A stretch of DNA of 64,000 nt from positions 1-64,000 of the forward strand of contig JAPHSY010000030.1 of the NCBI GenBank assembly GCA_026196495.1, read 5' to 3'. Of this stretch, positions 1 through 9,017 are shown in pieces; position 1 is the stretch's first letter; each line of letters opens with the position of its first letter. Source of the DNA: Magnetovibrio sp. GTDB lineage: Bacteria; Pseudomonadota; Alphaproteobacteria; Rhodospirillales; Magnetovibrionaceae. Under the pieces are notes generated by a model. The model was not told the origin of the DNA. It ran no database searches and was given only the letters and a program-made list of their open reading frames with translations. Made by a program: the position numbers and the translations under genes.

Positions 1-32
1 ATCCGGCCTTGTCGAACAAGTATACGTGCCGA

Positions 33-2195
33 TTAGTTGGTAGGGGAAACATCCGTTCGAACTTCTCCCAAGGTCTTGAATACAACGCGGAACATAATTT
101 GATCAGTGGGTTCAATCTCACGATCTTGATAAAAAGTACGACTCAATTTTGTGTCGAAAGTTAGACATTCGTCATCGTATTCAAGTCCAAGCCCCATGGA
201 GCGTTGCCCCCCGTTGTCAGACATATCCCGCACCCCCGTAAGTGTTGTTGTCCAAAAATCGTTAATTTCTTGACCAAAGGAGTACGTAAGTTCCTGTCGA
301 CCATCAAATTCACTATCTTGTTGATGGTCAAACAAAACATAGTTGGTGTTATATTTGAAACCCTCGATTTTGCCATTTACGCCAATTTCATTGCGGCGGA
401 ACTCTAGTGACGATTTATCCAGCCTTGTGCGGTACAGCAAATTAAGGTGATCGCCTGGCGAGACCTCAATCCGACCAACAATATCGGAGAAATTATCTTC
501 AAGCCCAGACCCTGCCTGAAAGGTGTCATCATCTGAAAGACGATAGCTTTGACCGACCATGACGGAACTGGATCCACCGTTATCACCAACAAGATTCCAT
601 TTCAGACCGTAATTTGCGCGCGGGCCGCTCTCAACCCGATCATATCCTGTGAACCGATTGGTGCTGAATAGGTTTGCATCGTTAAAGTCAAAATCTTGAC
701 TGTCTTCGTTCGCCATTTTGTAAGAGTTTCCACCATATGGGCTTACAATGAATTGAGCGATAGGCTCTAAGACTTCAGTTACAGTTCCCGTTCGTTTGGC
801 AAAAGGCCAACGCCAGTCCATTGCAAGTTCTGGATAAACACGCAATGCAGAACCGTTATATTTTCCGGTTGGGATGCTTTCTGCCGTCAGGTTTGATGCA
901 TTAAAGAAGTCCAAACCAAATGTAGCGGATAGTTTATAAATATCGCCTTTGGGGGCAATGTGTTGAATGTTCCAACTTGGGCGGACACTGATACGTGTCG
1001 CATCATTGCTTTCTTTACGGGTGAGCATGGTGAGATTTAAGTCTAGTGTGTTGTATGCTCCATACTTATCGGGATCGCTTTGATGATAATATTCGGCAAC
1101 CGGGAACACCAATGGTGTGGTGTCGCCATCGTCATCTGCCTGCAATCCTTGAAAGGTCATGGTTGAAAAAGATGTGTAGTTGTTGCCCCTGAAAGCCTCA
1201 AGGTAGGCTTTGCTGGTTAATGTGCTTTCTCCACCAAAACCATAACGACGCATATATGTGTCAGAGCTTGTGGCATTTAAGTCCAATCCCCAACGCCATG
1301 TTTCGTCAATGTCAAACCGGGATTTCGATTTAATGTGTCCATGGGCAACTTCTTTTGAATCATATGCGACGCTTGCGACCGTGTCGATTTCACCATCCAT
1401 GAACCTTTGGCGGTATTCACTTGAAAGTGCACCGTATTCCTTTGATGTTACAATCGGAGTGATGGTTACGTCGGTATTATCATCTATGACATAGAAGTAG
1501 GGAGTTTTTGCAACAAAGCCGAGATCGCTTGACCCACCCCAGCCAGGTGTCAAGAAACCAGATTTACGTTTTACGGTGGGATCTGGATAACTGAGGTAAG
1601 GTGTATAAACAACAGGCATGCCAAAGATTTCCATCCAAGCATGCTTGTAAGTGATTATTTTTTCTGTGCGGTCATGAACGATTTTTACGGCTTTAAGTTG
1701 CCAAACCAATGGACGGCCTGGGTCTTCACGACATTGTTCGCAAGCTGAATACATTGCCCGATCCATGGTCATGGTTTCGTTATTTACCAAGGTCGCGCGT
1801 TTTGCTGCAAAGCGAGAACGGTCAGCCATCACAGCCAATAAATCTTCAATCGCTCCGTTTTTAAGATCACCTGTAACTTCCATACTTTCTGCAAATAGGA
1901 TATCGCCAGTTGGTTGATGGAGGGCAACATTGCCTGATGCTGTAATGGTGTCATTATTTTGATCGTAAGAAATAACGTCCGCTATAAGTGTGCGATCTTC
2001 TTGGTTGACCTCAACATTGCCACGCGCGGTGATAATACCAAGCTTTTGATCATGGGTCATTTCATCGGCAACAAAGCTTGCAGGTTTGTCATTGCCTTGG
2101 GGCGATTGTGCCAAAGTTTGGGATGACACAATCACGCCGCCGAAAAATACGGCGGCGGCAAATATTGGTGCCAAAAAGGTATGTTTTAAAATCAT
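33..2195 (-). CDS. lptD: LPS-assembly outer-membrane protein LptD
   Basis: 720 aa. LptD is the outer-membrane beta-barrel that, with the lipoprotein LptE, inserts lipopolysaccharide into the outer leaflet. Residues 1-30 form a signal peptide ending at ALAQ-like TLAQ. An OstA/LptA-type repeat domain follows (about 45-150, with ARGNVEV and ASGNVAL strands), and the rest is the aromatic, Asp/Asn-rich strand pattern of a barrel. Cysteines at C152 and C155 (CEQC) and one near the C-terminus could form disulfides, as in known LptD. It starts 6 bp after lptG stops, so it is the last visible gene of lptF-lptG-lptD. Only 32 bp remain to its left, and no gene can be named there. Confidence 0.95.
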   Translation of the reverse strand: MILKHTFLAPIFAAAVFFGGVIVSSQTLAQSPQGNDKPASFVADEMTHDQKLGIITARGNVEVNQEDRTLIADVISYDQNNDTITASGNVALHQPTGDILFAESMEVTGDLKNGAIEDLLAVMADRSRFAAKRATLVNNETMTMDRAMYSACEQCREDPGRPLVWQLKAVKIVHDRTEKIITYKHAWMEIFGMPVVYTPYLSYPDPTVKRKSGFLTPGWGGSSDLGFVAKTPYFYVIDDNTDVTITPIVTSKEYGALSSEYRQRFMDGEIDTVASVAYDSKEVAHGHIKSKSRFDIDETWRWGLDLNATSSDTYMRRYGFGGESTLTSKAYLEAFRGNNYTSFSTMTFQGLQADDDGDTTPLVFPVAEYYHQSDPDKYGAYNTLDLNLTMLTRKESNDATRISVRPSWNIQHIAPKGDIYKLSATFGLDFFNASNLTAESIPTGKYNGSALRVYPELAMDWRWPFAKRTGTVTEVLEPIAQFIVSPYGGNSYKMANEDSQDFDFNDANLFSTNRFTGYDRVESGPRANYGLKWNLVGDNGGSSSVMVGQSYRLSDDDTFQAGSGLEDNFSDIVGRIEVSPGDHLNLLYRTRLDKSSLEFRRNEIGVNGKIEGFKYNTNYVLFDHQQDSEFDGRQELTYSFGQEINDFWTTTLTGVRDMSDNGGQRSMGLGLEYDDECLTFDTKLSRTFYQDREIEPTDQIMFRVVFKTLGEVRTDVSPTN

Positions 2196-2201
2196 CAGGG
2201 C

Positions 2202-3302
2202 CTAACCATCCTCAAGATGAAGCAACATGGCAAGTCCTAACATGGAAGCCACACCTGAAGGCGCCCATGCAGCCAGCGTGACAGGGATACTATCTGAAAG
2301 TCCCAACGCATAAACCACGTCTGAAAAAAAGTACAACACAAAGCCGGTGAAGACACCTGCCGCAATGACAGATGTTGTTCCACCACGGCGGGAGTGTCGT
2401 AACGAAAATGTAGCGGCAATCAGCACCATTGCGCACATCAGCAGCGGAGTTGCCAATAACGAGTGCCACTGCAATCTGTGCCGAACAGCAGAAAAACCAG
2501 CCTCTTCCAAGGTGGTGATGAATTCTGGCAGCTTCCAAAAGGACATGGTTTCCGGGCTGGCAAAATTGTCTTGGATGCGGGTCAGTGTTAAATCTGTCTC
2601 AAGCCAGTATTCGGAAACATGTTCTGGCGGAGATTCAGGAGAATTAACCCAGGCATTTTCCATTTGCCAATAACCATCGCCGAGGATAGCCCGTTCCGCA
2701 TCAACACGACCAATAAAGGTGTCTTGGCCTTGAAACAGGTAGGTGATGGTGTTTTGCAGCTCAACACTGTTATCTTGCTGCAAGAGGTTTACAGCATGGA
2801 CGACTGCATGACCTTCGGCCGTACCTTGGCGAAGCCAAAGGCCATTGCTGGAAATTGCCAAAATGCTTTTTTGGCCTTTCAGGAATTGTCCCTCCATAGC
2901 CTGAAAACGCGATAATGTGGCTGATGACAGGGGATTGAATGCTGTAACCTTGAATGCACCCAAAGCAATTGCCAACAAGAGAGCTGGCAACAAAAACTGC
3001 CATACCGAAATCCCCGCAGCCCTTGTAACGGCCAATTCCTGGCTTCTTGATAAACGCCAAAAAGCCAACATGCCACCAAACAATGCGGCAAATGGGAATA
3101 GAAGTTGTCCCATATGGGGCAACTTCAACAAGGCCATTTGCAACACAATTCCAAATGTGACATCCGGTTTGGAAGAAGCACGACGTAACAGTTCAATGGT
3201 ATCAAGCAGCAAAATTAGCGTCATTAAGCCCAAGAAAAACGCCAGAAAGCTAATCAGAAAACTGCGCCCGATATACAGTGAGAGTGTTTTAGAAAGTCTC
3301 AT
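2202..3302 (-). CDS. lptG: LPS export ABC transporter permease LptG
   Basis: 366 aa, YjgP/YjgQ family. With LptF it forms the inner-membrane channel that the LptB ATPase drives to extract LPS into the periplasmic LptC-LptA bridge. The pattern is typical: three N-terminal membrane segments (about 13-35, 58-80, 98-120), a periplasmic jelly-roll-like region (about 130-265) and three C-terminal segments (about 280-360). The conserved RAAG motif sits in the loop before the third segment (VTRAAGISVWQF). lptF lies 14 bp upstream and lptD 6 bp downstream on the same strand, so the three are almost certainly cotranscribed. It is called LptG rather than LptF from its position next to lptD and its shorter length. 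Confidence 0.93.
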   Translation of the reverse strand: MRLSKTLSLYIGRSFLISFLAFFLGLMTLILLLDTIELLRRASSKPDVTFGIVLQMALLKLPHMGQLLFPFAALFGGMLAFWRLSRSQELAVTRAAGISVWQFLLPALLLAIALGAFKVTAFNPLSSATLSRFQAMEGQFLKGQKSILAISSNGLWLRQGTAEGHAVVHAVNLLQQDNSVELQNTITYLFQGQDTFIGRVDAERAILGDGYWQMENAWVNSPESPPEHVSEYWLETDLTLTRIQDNFASPETMSFWKLPEFITTLEEAGFSAVRHRLQWHSLLATPLLMCAMVLIAATFSLRHSRRGGTTSVIAAGVFTGFVLYFFSDVVYALGLSDSIPVTLAAWAPSGVASMLGLAMLLHLEDG

Positions 3303-3316
3303 GTCTGTTCCTCCAC

Positions 3317-4471
3317 CTATACTGTCTGACCAGCGTTGGGAGGAGGAGGCAATACGTTCTTTTTGCGTATTAAAGCACCGAGTTTACCGGGGGTGAGCAA
3401 GACCAAGGCACCAAAGAAGAAGGGCAAAACCGCAATGATATAAATGACAGGATAAAGTGCTTCGTTTTTTGCGGCTGCATTGATGATGGCCAGCATGGCA
3501 CCTTGATAACCTGCCGCTAGTAAAACAGCTGCAATTACGCGTTTGCCTTCACCCCGGCGGGTAAACGCACCCGAAATAAGCACGCTTAGGGCAATCATGG
3601 CAAACCCGAGCGCAGTGAGCGGCAGTGACAAGCGACGGTGGATTTCCACTTTGTACTTACCGATGCCGCGGTCATCCAACCCCGTGGTATCAAGGTCATA
3701 GAGTTCTGCCATCGAACGCTCACGCGGCTCACGATGGCGTACGTTGCCTTCAGCAGTCGGTTGTTCCAGGTCCAAGACGGATTGATCGAAGTACAAGATG
3801 GTTAATTGCTTGCTTTCATTGGTAAATTCTTGGCGGGAGCCGTTGAACATGACCACCCGTGCACCATCTTCGTTTTGTACCAGTGCACCGCGTTCCGCCA
3901 ACCAGGTTTCACTTTTCAGTGAATCCTTTTCAATGTGGGCCATAATTCCCAGCAATTGCCCATCATCAGTGCGTTCGCGGACATAAACGGTTACTCCTCG
4001 CGACACATCGTTGAAGGTGCCCTCTTTCAAGAGGATGTGGGAAAAGTTATAGCGAGCATCCCATTTCAGGGAGCGAAACTCTGCATAAGACGTTGGCACA
4101 ATGTAGAGTGATAGCAAATACCCCACGCCAACCATCAAAATCCCGAGGATGATGGCAGGCTTTGCCAAGGCCAATTGCCCCAATCCGGCAGCACGCATCA
4201 CCACCAGTTCGCGATCCATGATCATGCGATGGTAGCTAAAGGTAATGATGGCAAATAGGCTCACCGGCAAAATAATGGTGAGAAAATTGGGCATCATCAG
4301 ACCGGTCAAATAGACGAAGGTACCTGCAGTTAAGCCGCTGTTGACGATCAAATCGACAAAACGCAAGGATTGGGTCAGCCACACGACACAGGTCAGCGCT
4401 GACGCCACCAACGCCATGCCAACAAACAACTGCCAAAACATGTAACGGGTTAAGCCGTTCATGAGCCCCAA
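3317..4471 (-). CDS. lptF: LPS export ABC transporter permease LptF
   Basis: 384 aa, YjgP/YjgQ family, partner of LptG in the LptB2FG exporter. Six membrane segments flank a periplasmic domain. The coupling-loop motif DRELVVMRAAGLGQLAL is at about residues 88-104, and the C-terminal cytoplasmic end is basic (IRKKN). It is the first gene of the lptF-lptG-lptD run; 108 bp separate it from the FAD oxidase gene upstream on the same strand, enough for a promoter. In many proteobacteria lptF lies back-to-back with pepA. Here pepA is about 9.5 kb away, with a block of unrelated genes between. Confidence 0.93.
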   Translation of the reverse strand: MGLMNGLTRYMFWQLFVGMALVASALTCVVWLTQSLRFVDLIVNSGLTAGTFVYLTGLMMPNFLTIILPVSLFAIITFSYHRMIMDRELVVMRAAGLGQLALAKPAIILGILMVGVGYLLSLYIVPTSYAEFRSLKWDARYNFSHILLKEGTFNDVSRGVTVYVRERTDDGQLLGIMAHIEKDSLKSETWLAERGALVQNEDGARVVMFNGSRQEFTNESKQLTILYFDQSVLDLEQPTAEGNVRHREPRERSMAELYDLDTTGLDDRGIGKYKVEIHRRLSLPLTALGFAMIALSVLISGAFTRRGEGKRVIAAVLLAAGYQGAMLAIINAAAKNEALYPVIYIIAVLPFFFGALVLLTPGKLGALIRKKNVLPPPPNAGQTV

Positions 4472-4579
4472 ATATCCCCAAGAGTAAATCGCGAAAGCCT
4501 GTCTCGGGCGTGATTATCACGCAAGGGCGCAAAGTGCGCGAAAAATGCGTCAAAATCAAGGAAAAGAGGCTGATTGCAC

Positions 4580-5995
4580 TTAGTTTTTCGGCGGCAGCAC
4601 TTTGCCCGGATTGAGGCGGTTTTGTGGGTCTAGGGCAGATTTTATGGTACGCATTAGGTCCAATTCGACATCTGACTTCAAACGGGCCATTTCGCCAGTT
4701 TTCAGTTGGCCGATACCGTGTTCTGCGGAAAAACTGCCACCCATCGTCTCGATAAGGTCATGGATTTTTTCGTTTGTACTGTGCCAGTGTCTGAGAAACT
4801 CTTGTTTATCAGCATCTTGTGGCTGGGTGAGATTAAAGTGAATGTTGCCATCCCCCAGGTGCCCAAAGGCGACCACCCGTACACCTGGGAGCAGAACTTC
4901 AACCAATTCGGTAGCTTTGGCGATCATTTCAGGCGTTTTGGAGACGGGAACGGAGACGTCGTGCTTGATTGAGCCGCCTTCGCGTTTTTGCGCTGGTGGG
5001 ATGGATTCCCGTACATTCCAGATGGCGCGGGCCTGTGTTTCACTTTGGGCAATCACGGCGTCTTCGATGATTTTGTTTTCAAAAGCGTCGCTGAGTGTTG
5101 ATTCCATGACAGTGTTCAAATCAGCATCGGTGTTGGCACTACCAAACTCTAACAAAACATAACAATTGTGCTGATTCTCCAAGGGGGTGGTTACCCCCTC
5201 CATATGCTTGCAGGCCAATTCAACACTGAGTTTGTTCATCGCTTCGCAGGCCATCAAGACATCACCGGCACGCTTTTGTGCGGTGTGTAGTAATTGAAGG
5301 GCTTGGTCGAAGGACGCACAGCCAACAAAGGCCACTGCTTTTTGCTGCAGCTTGGGATACAGGCGCAGTACAGCTTTGGTGATGATCCCCAGCGTGCCTT
5401 CCGATCCCAAAAATAGCTCTTTCAGCTCATATCCGGTGTTGTCTTTACGCAGTGCCCGCAGCCCGTTCCAGATGCGTCCATCGGCCAGTACGACTTCTAG
5501 CCCCATCACCAGTTGGCGAGCATTGCCGTAACGCACAACATGGACGCCACCTGCATTGGTCGAAAGATTGCCGCCGATTTGGCAACTACCTTCAGCGGCA
5601 AGGCTTAAAGGGAAATAGGCGCCTGCTTCGTCGGCAGCGGCCTGGACATCAGCCAAAATGGTTCCAGTTTCAACAGTCATGGTGAGATTGACCGGATCAA
5701 CCTCTATGATTTTATTCAGACGGGACATATCAATCAGTACGGCGTCGTCTGGGATGCCGCCGCCAACCAAACCGGTTTGGCCCCCGTGCACCACAACAGC
5801 CACATTATGAGCCGCACAAATCTTTACAATTTCAGAGATATCTTGTGTCGTGCGCGGCTTGGTTAAAGCCGGAGAGGTGCCGACAAAAAGGCCGCGTTCT
5901 TCACGAAGGTGAGGTTCTAGGTCTTCGACATTTGTCACCACAGAACCATCGCCTAAGGCGGCGATCAAATCCGTGATGAGGGCCGAAGTATCCAT
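4580..5995 (-). CDS. FAD-linked oxidase, GlcD / D-2-hydroxyacid dehydrogenase family
   Basis: 471 aa from the ATG at 5995; an in-frame TTG at 6010 is a weaker alternative inside the sua5 stop region. The N-terminal half is the FAD-binding PCMH fold (GGQTGLVGGG; FLGSEGTLGIITKAVLRLYP). The C-terminal half is the FAD-oxidase C domain with its metal and substrate motifs GHLGDGNIHFN and SAEHGIGQLK. Relatives oxidise glycolate (GlcD), D-lactate or D-2-hydroxyglutarate. No glcE or glcF lies alongside, so a stand-alone D-lactate or D-2-hydroxyglutarate dehydrogenase is more likely than a glycolate oxidase subunit. It starts 4 bp after sua5 ends, suggesting cotranscription with it. Confidence 0.85.
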   Translation of the reverse strand: MDTSALITDLIAALGDGSVVTNVEDLEPHLREERGLFVGTSPALTKPRTTQDISEIVKICAAHNVAVVVHGGQTGLVGGGIPDDAVLIDMSRLNKIIEVDPVNLTMTVETGTILADVQAAADEAGAYFPLSLAAEGSCQIGGNLSTNAGGVHVVRYGNARQLVMGLEVVLADGRIWNGLRALRKDNTGYELKELFLGSEGTLGIITKAVLRLYPKLQQKAVAFVGCASFDQALQLLHTAQKRAGDVLMACEAMNKLSVELACKHMEGVTTPLENQHNCYVLLEFGSANTDADLNTVMESTLSDAFENKIIEDAVIAQSETQARAIWNVRESIPPAQKREGGSIKHDVSVPVSKTPEMIAKATELVEVLLPGVRVVAFGHLGDGNIHFNLTQPQDADKQEFLRHWHSTNEKIHDLIETMGGSFSAEHGIGQLKTGEMARLKSDVELDLMRTIKSALDPQNRLNPGKVLPPKN

Positions 5996-5999
5996 TGGG

Positions 6000-7043
6000 C
6001 TAAATCTCAATGTTGCCGATGGGGTCGTGGGCTTTGGGGGGCGCGCCTGCGATCTCGCCTTCTTTGGGGGCGGCAGCGCGCTCTAAACGGTCATTGATGG
6101 CGCGACCCAGGCCTTCATTGGGGATGGGAACAACGGCTATGCCGCGAATACCGGGCATATCCAGGGCACGCAACATGGTGAACAAGTTTGCAGCCGCTTC
6201 TTTGAGGTCGCCGGTTTTGGACAGGTTCATGGCTGCACGACGGGGCATGTCGGGGCCAAAGGTCAGCATGCTTTCGCCGCGTTGGCGATCTTTGGGGTTC
6301 ACATTTATCCGTACCGGAATAGACGGTGCATAGTGGCTTTTCATTTGACCGGGGGCTTTGATGTCATCGGTATTATCAATTTTCACCGGCCTCGCAACAG
6401 CCTCGATTTCTTCCACCGCAACACCGCCGGGTCGCAGCAAAATGGGCTGGTTGCTTGTGACGTCAATGATGGTGCTTTCCACACCGACGGGGCACGAACC
6501 ACCGTCGACAATGATGTTCAAACCTTGTCCGTCTTTGAATTGCATCAACACATGCATGGCTTGGGTGGGGCTGATATAGCCGGATTTGTTGGCACTGGGT
6601 GCGGCGATGGGGACGTCGGCGGCTTCCAAAAGAGCATGAGCCACGGGATGTGCCGGAACACGAACGGCGACCGTATCAAGGCCTGCGGTTGCGGTAAGGG
6701 ACAACGGACCATCAGATTTGCGCTTCATCACCAAAGTTAATGCACCGGGCCAAAAGGCATGGGCCAGTTTTTGTGCCAACTCATTGAATTCAACAAGCTC
6801 CGCGGCTTGAAATTCATCTTTGACATGAACGATCAGCGGATTGAATGTAGGGCGTTCTTTGATTCTAAAGATGCTTGCTACCGCTGCATCGTTGGTTGCA
6901 TCAGCGCCCAGGCCATAGACGGTTTCTGTGGGAAATGCGACCAAGCCACCTGCACGCAATACGTCACCTGCTTCTCGCATGGTGTCATCAGAAGGCTCAA
7001 CAACTTTGAAGTCAGGTAGGTCGCTCACGGTTTTTCGTCCCAT
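6000..7043 (-). CDS. tsaC: L-threonylcarbamoyladenylate synthase (Sua5 type)
   Basis: 347 aa. It makes threonylcarbamoyl-AMP from threonine, bicarbonate and ATP, the first step of t6A37 synthesis in ANN-decoding tRNAs. The YrdC/TsaC domain covers about residues 15-205, with FPTETVYGLG, KERPTFNPLIVHV and PSANKSGYISPT. The extra 140 residues carry the C-terminal Sua5 domain (APGQMKSHYAP; AINDRLERAA), so this is the long Sua5 form rather than short TsaC. The ATG at 7043 is preceded by GAAATG-type sequence with no strong ribosome site. The downstream FAD oxidase gene follows after 4 bp. Confidence 0.92.
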   Translation of the reverse strand: MGRKTVSDLPDFKVVEPSDDTMREAGDVLRAGGLVAFPTETVYGLGADATNDAAVASIFRIKERPTFNPLIVHVKDEFQAAELVEFNELAQKLAHAFWPGALTLVMKRKSDGPLSLTATAGLDTVAVRVPAHPVAHALLEAADVPIAAPSANKSGYISPTQAMHVLMQFKDGQGLNIIVDGGSCPVGVESTIIDVTSNQPILLRPGGVAVEEIEAVARPVKIDNTDDIKAPGQMKSHYAPSIPVRINVNPKDRQRGESMLTFGPDMPRRAAMNLSKTGDLKEAAANLFTMLRALDMPGIRGIAVVPIPNEGLGRAINDRLERAAAPKEGEIAGAPPKAHDPIGNIEI

Positions 7044-7548
7044 TTCGCAGAGTTCTAATATTCAAAGGGAGTTTTACGCGCAAAATGGGGGCTTCGTCTA
7101 GCTGTGTCTAGCTGTTCAGGCCTGAAACTTAGTGATTAAGGGGGAGGTGCATAAGGAAAACCGTCGGACACATAATGCCAACGGTTTCCTTTTTCACATT
7201 TTCTGCGTTTGGATTGGGTCGCTCTGTAAAAGCGCTCTCTCGAGGGTGGTGGTGGCTCTCGCCAATGGCTCCAGCAATGGCCTCTCTGTCACCTCATTCC
7301 AACAAATTCCCCGGGTGCAGCCTCTCGTCTGAGTGATGGCCCTTCCAGCAGTCACAGCACAGAGGTGCTGCGGCTCTATCGCGACGTTGGGAACTCTGTC
7401 CCTTAGTCGGCATAAAAAGTGTGCACCTAAAACCATAGGACCGTCAATAGGTTAGGGCAGGAAGATACACCACTTGATATGCAAGCGGTCCTGAAAAGGG
7501 TAGGTTTTGGGAGATTTTCCGGTCAGAGTTGCTGACGTTTTTTATACT
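7044..7548. other. Unexplained 505-bp intergenic region
   Basis: No convincing coding frame lies between sua5 and cysQ, which are both on the minus strand. The 80-codon minus frame inside it lacks a recognisable domain and a ribosome site. The stretch is rich in local inverted repeats: an imperfect 15-bp stem at 7153-7192 with a short T run, CAGCAC-AGAG-GTGCTG at 7355-7370, and TGGC-CTCTC-GCCA-like pairs near 7252. This is more structure than a plain promoter region needs. A structured RNA or long 5' leader is possible, but I could not match it to tmRNA, RNase P, SRP RNA, 6S RNA or a riboswitch class. Confidence 0.4.
7153..7194 (+). terminator. Hairpin, possible terminator in the sua5-cysQ gap
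   Basis: AAGGAAAACCGTCGG (7153-7167) pairs with CCAACGGTTTCCTT (7178-7192) with two single-base bulges, followed by TTTC. Read on the plus strand it resembles an intrinsic terminator with a short U tract. No annotated plus-strand gene precedes it, so its client, if any, would be an unannotated transcript. Confidence 0.4.
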
Positions 7549-8322
7549 TTAGCTTTCGATCCCTTTGGCGACGAAGTGGGGATTTTCAAAACCCGATTTT
7601 CCATATGTCAGCTCGTTACCATCAAGGTCTTTGACACTGCCGCCGGCCGCGTTGAGGACTGCATGCGCTGCGGCGGTGTCCCATTCCATGGTACGACCCA
7701 AACGGGGGTAAATATCGGCCAATCCGCGCGCGATCATACAGAATTTTAGTGAGCTGCCCGCACTTGTCTCTTCACGGATTTTGTAATGTTGCAGGTATTC
7801 ATCGGTTTCTGGGGTCTTGTGGCTTTTGGAAACCATAGCGGTTAGGCCCTCGGGCGGAAATTTGCGGCATTGAATTTTGCCTGGACCATTGCCCAGGTCA
7901 GCAAATGCGCCCAAGGGGCTGCCCATGAAAACGTTGCCTGTGGTTGGGGTGTGGACCACGCCTACGACGGGTTTATCAAATTCGATAAGGGCAATGTTAA
8001 CGGTAAATTCCCCAGTTTTTTTGACGAATTCTTTGGTGCCATCCAAGGGATCTACCAACCAAAAGGGCCCACCATCTAATTGAGGGGCTTGACCATCAGA
8101 GAATGCTTCTTCGCCGACAATGGGGAAATCAGCGGTTATTTCTTCTTTGATCGCGCTTGTGATGAGCTTTTCAGCCAATTGGTCGGCTTGTGTCACAGGG
8201 GAATCATCACCCTTGTAATCAACATCAAAATCCGTGTTGTAGATGGAGAGGATTTCTTGTCCAGCCCGCACGGCAATCATATGCAAGGAATCAAGTAGGG
8301 AAAGAGGAATGTTGATTGTCAT
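7549..8322 (-). CDS. cysQ: 3'(2'),5'-bisphosphate nucleotidase CysQ
   Basis: 257 aa, inositol-monophosphatase fold. CysQ removes the 3'-phosphate from PAP/PAPS, recycling the by-product of sulfate assimilation and of acyl-carrier-protein modification. The Mg-binding motifs are present: the Glu-Glu pair in IVGEEAFSDG (about 70), DPLDGTKEF (about 92-100) and WDTAAAHAVLNAAGG (about 214-228). The length is normal for the family. The start at 8322 fits the usual N-terminus. It lies 59 bp downstream of amrA on the same strand, so it could be read from the amrB-amrA operon. Confidence 0.9.
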   Translation of the reverse strand: MTINIPLSLLDSLHMIAVRAGQEILSIYNTDFDVDYKGDDSPVTQADQLAEKLITSAIKEEITADFPIVGEEAFSDGQAPQLDGGPFWLVDPLDGTKEFVKKTGEFTVNIALIEFDKPVVGVVHTPTTGNVFMGSPLGAFADLGNGPGKIQCRKFPPEGLTAMVSKSHKTPETDEYLQHYKIREETSAGSSLKFCMIARGLADIYPRLGRTMEWDTAAAHAVLNAAGGSVKDLDGNELTYGKSGFENPHFVAKGIES

Positions 8323-8381
8323 GGGTCGGGCCTTGATTGTAGGAATCGGATGTCAAAGGGTACGGTGCCGTTCGGATTTGA

Positions 8382-9017
8382 TCAATGGGGGGGTGAGGTT
8401 TCGATGTCATTCCAGTCAGCACCCGTTTCAGCCGCAATGAAACGCCAACCTTTGAAGGTGTCGGACCAATGATCTGCACCCAACCCTGCTTTGGCTTTGA
8501 GATGTGCAACGAACTGTTTTGGGTCTGGGAGTTGTTGCCAAACAGAGGGAAGGAACAAAGCGCGGCGGCCTTTGTCTTCGATGATGAGACCATCCGTATT
8601 GACTCGCAGCTTGGTGATCAAATCTTCTTCATCAGTGAAGGAGAAAGGCTCTGCAGGACTGAGGACGGACAAATGAATGTCCATTCGGTCTGTTTCTTCT
8701 TCTTTCACAGGTCCGAAACGTGGATCACGAAAGGCTGATCGGTATGCGTTTTCAGCAACGTCTTTGGCCAAGGGAAGTCGGGCTTCGGGGGAGCCAATAC
8801 AGCCGCGTAGTTTTCCATCTTTGTGCAACGTCACAAAACATGCCCCTTGTTCTGTCATTTCAGGGGGCAGGGTTTCCAATGCTAGGTTCAAAGGTTTTTG
8901 GTCCTGGAAACCATTTTCGATGGAACTTTTGGCAATTTGTAAAAACACATCGCCATGTTCTGCCAAAAGGGCACGGGTTTGGATTGCAAAGGCACTTTCT
9001 TGCTGTTCATGGCTCAT
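8382..9017 (-). CDS. amrA: AmmeMemoRadiSam system protein A (AMMECR1 domain)
   Basis: 211 aa with an AMMECR1 domain across nearly its whole length: GACFVTLHKDGKLRGCIGS at about 57-75 contains the family signature LRGCIG, followed by FRDPRFGPV and HLSVLSP. The biochemical role of AMMECR1 proteins is not settled. In bacteria they co-occur with a MEMO protein and a radical SAM enzyme as the AmmeMemoRadiSam set, and all three are within 5 kb here. Its ATG overlaps the amrB stop as ATGA (9014-9017), so the two are translationally coupled. The product has no signal peptide and should be cytoplasmic. Confidence 0.88.
   Translation of the reverse strand: MSHEQQESAFAIQTRALLAEHGDVFLQIAKSSIENGFQDQKPLNLALETLPPEMTEQGACFVTLHKDGKLRGCIGSPEARLPLAKDVAENAYRSAFRDPRFGPVKEEETDRMDIHLSVLSPAEPFSFTDEEDLITKLRVNTDGLIIEDKGRRALFLPSVWQQLPDPKQFVAHLKAKAGLGADHWSDTFKGWRFIAAETGADWNDIETSPPH

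Noticed and set aside
1-32. A gene fragment left of lptD
   Set aside because: Only 32 bases with no stop or start that could be assigned. surA often follows lptD, but the sequence here does not show it.
7194-7436. An 80-codon minus frame in the sua5-cysQ gap
   Set aside because: No ribosome site, no domain, Arg/Thr-rich composition typical of a chance frame. The gap is better treated as noncoding.
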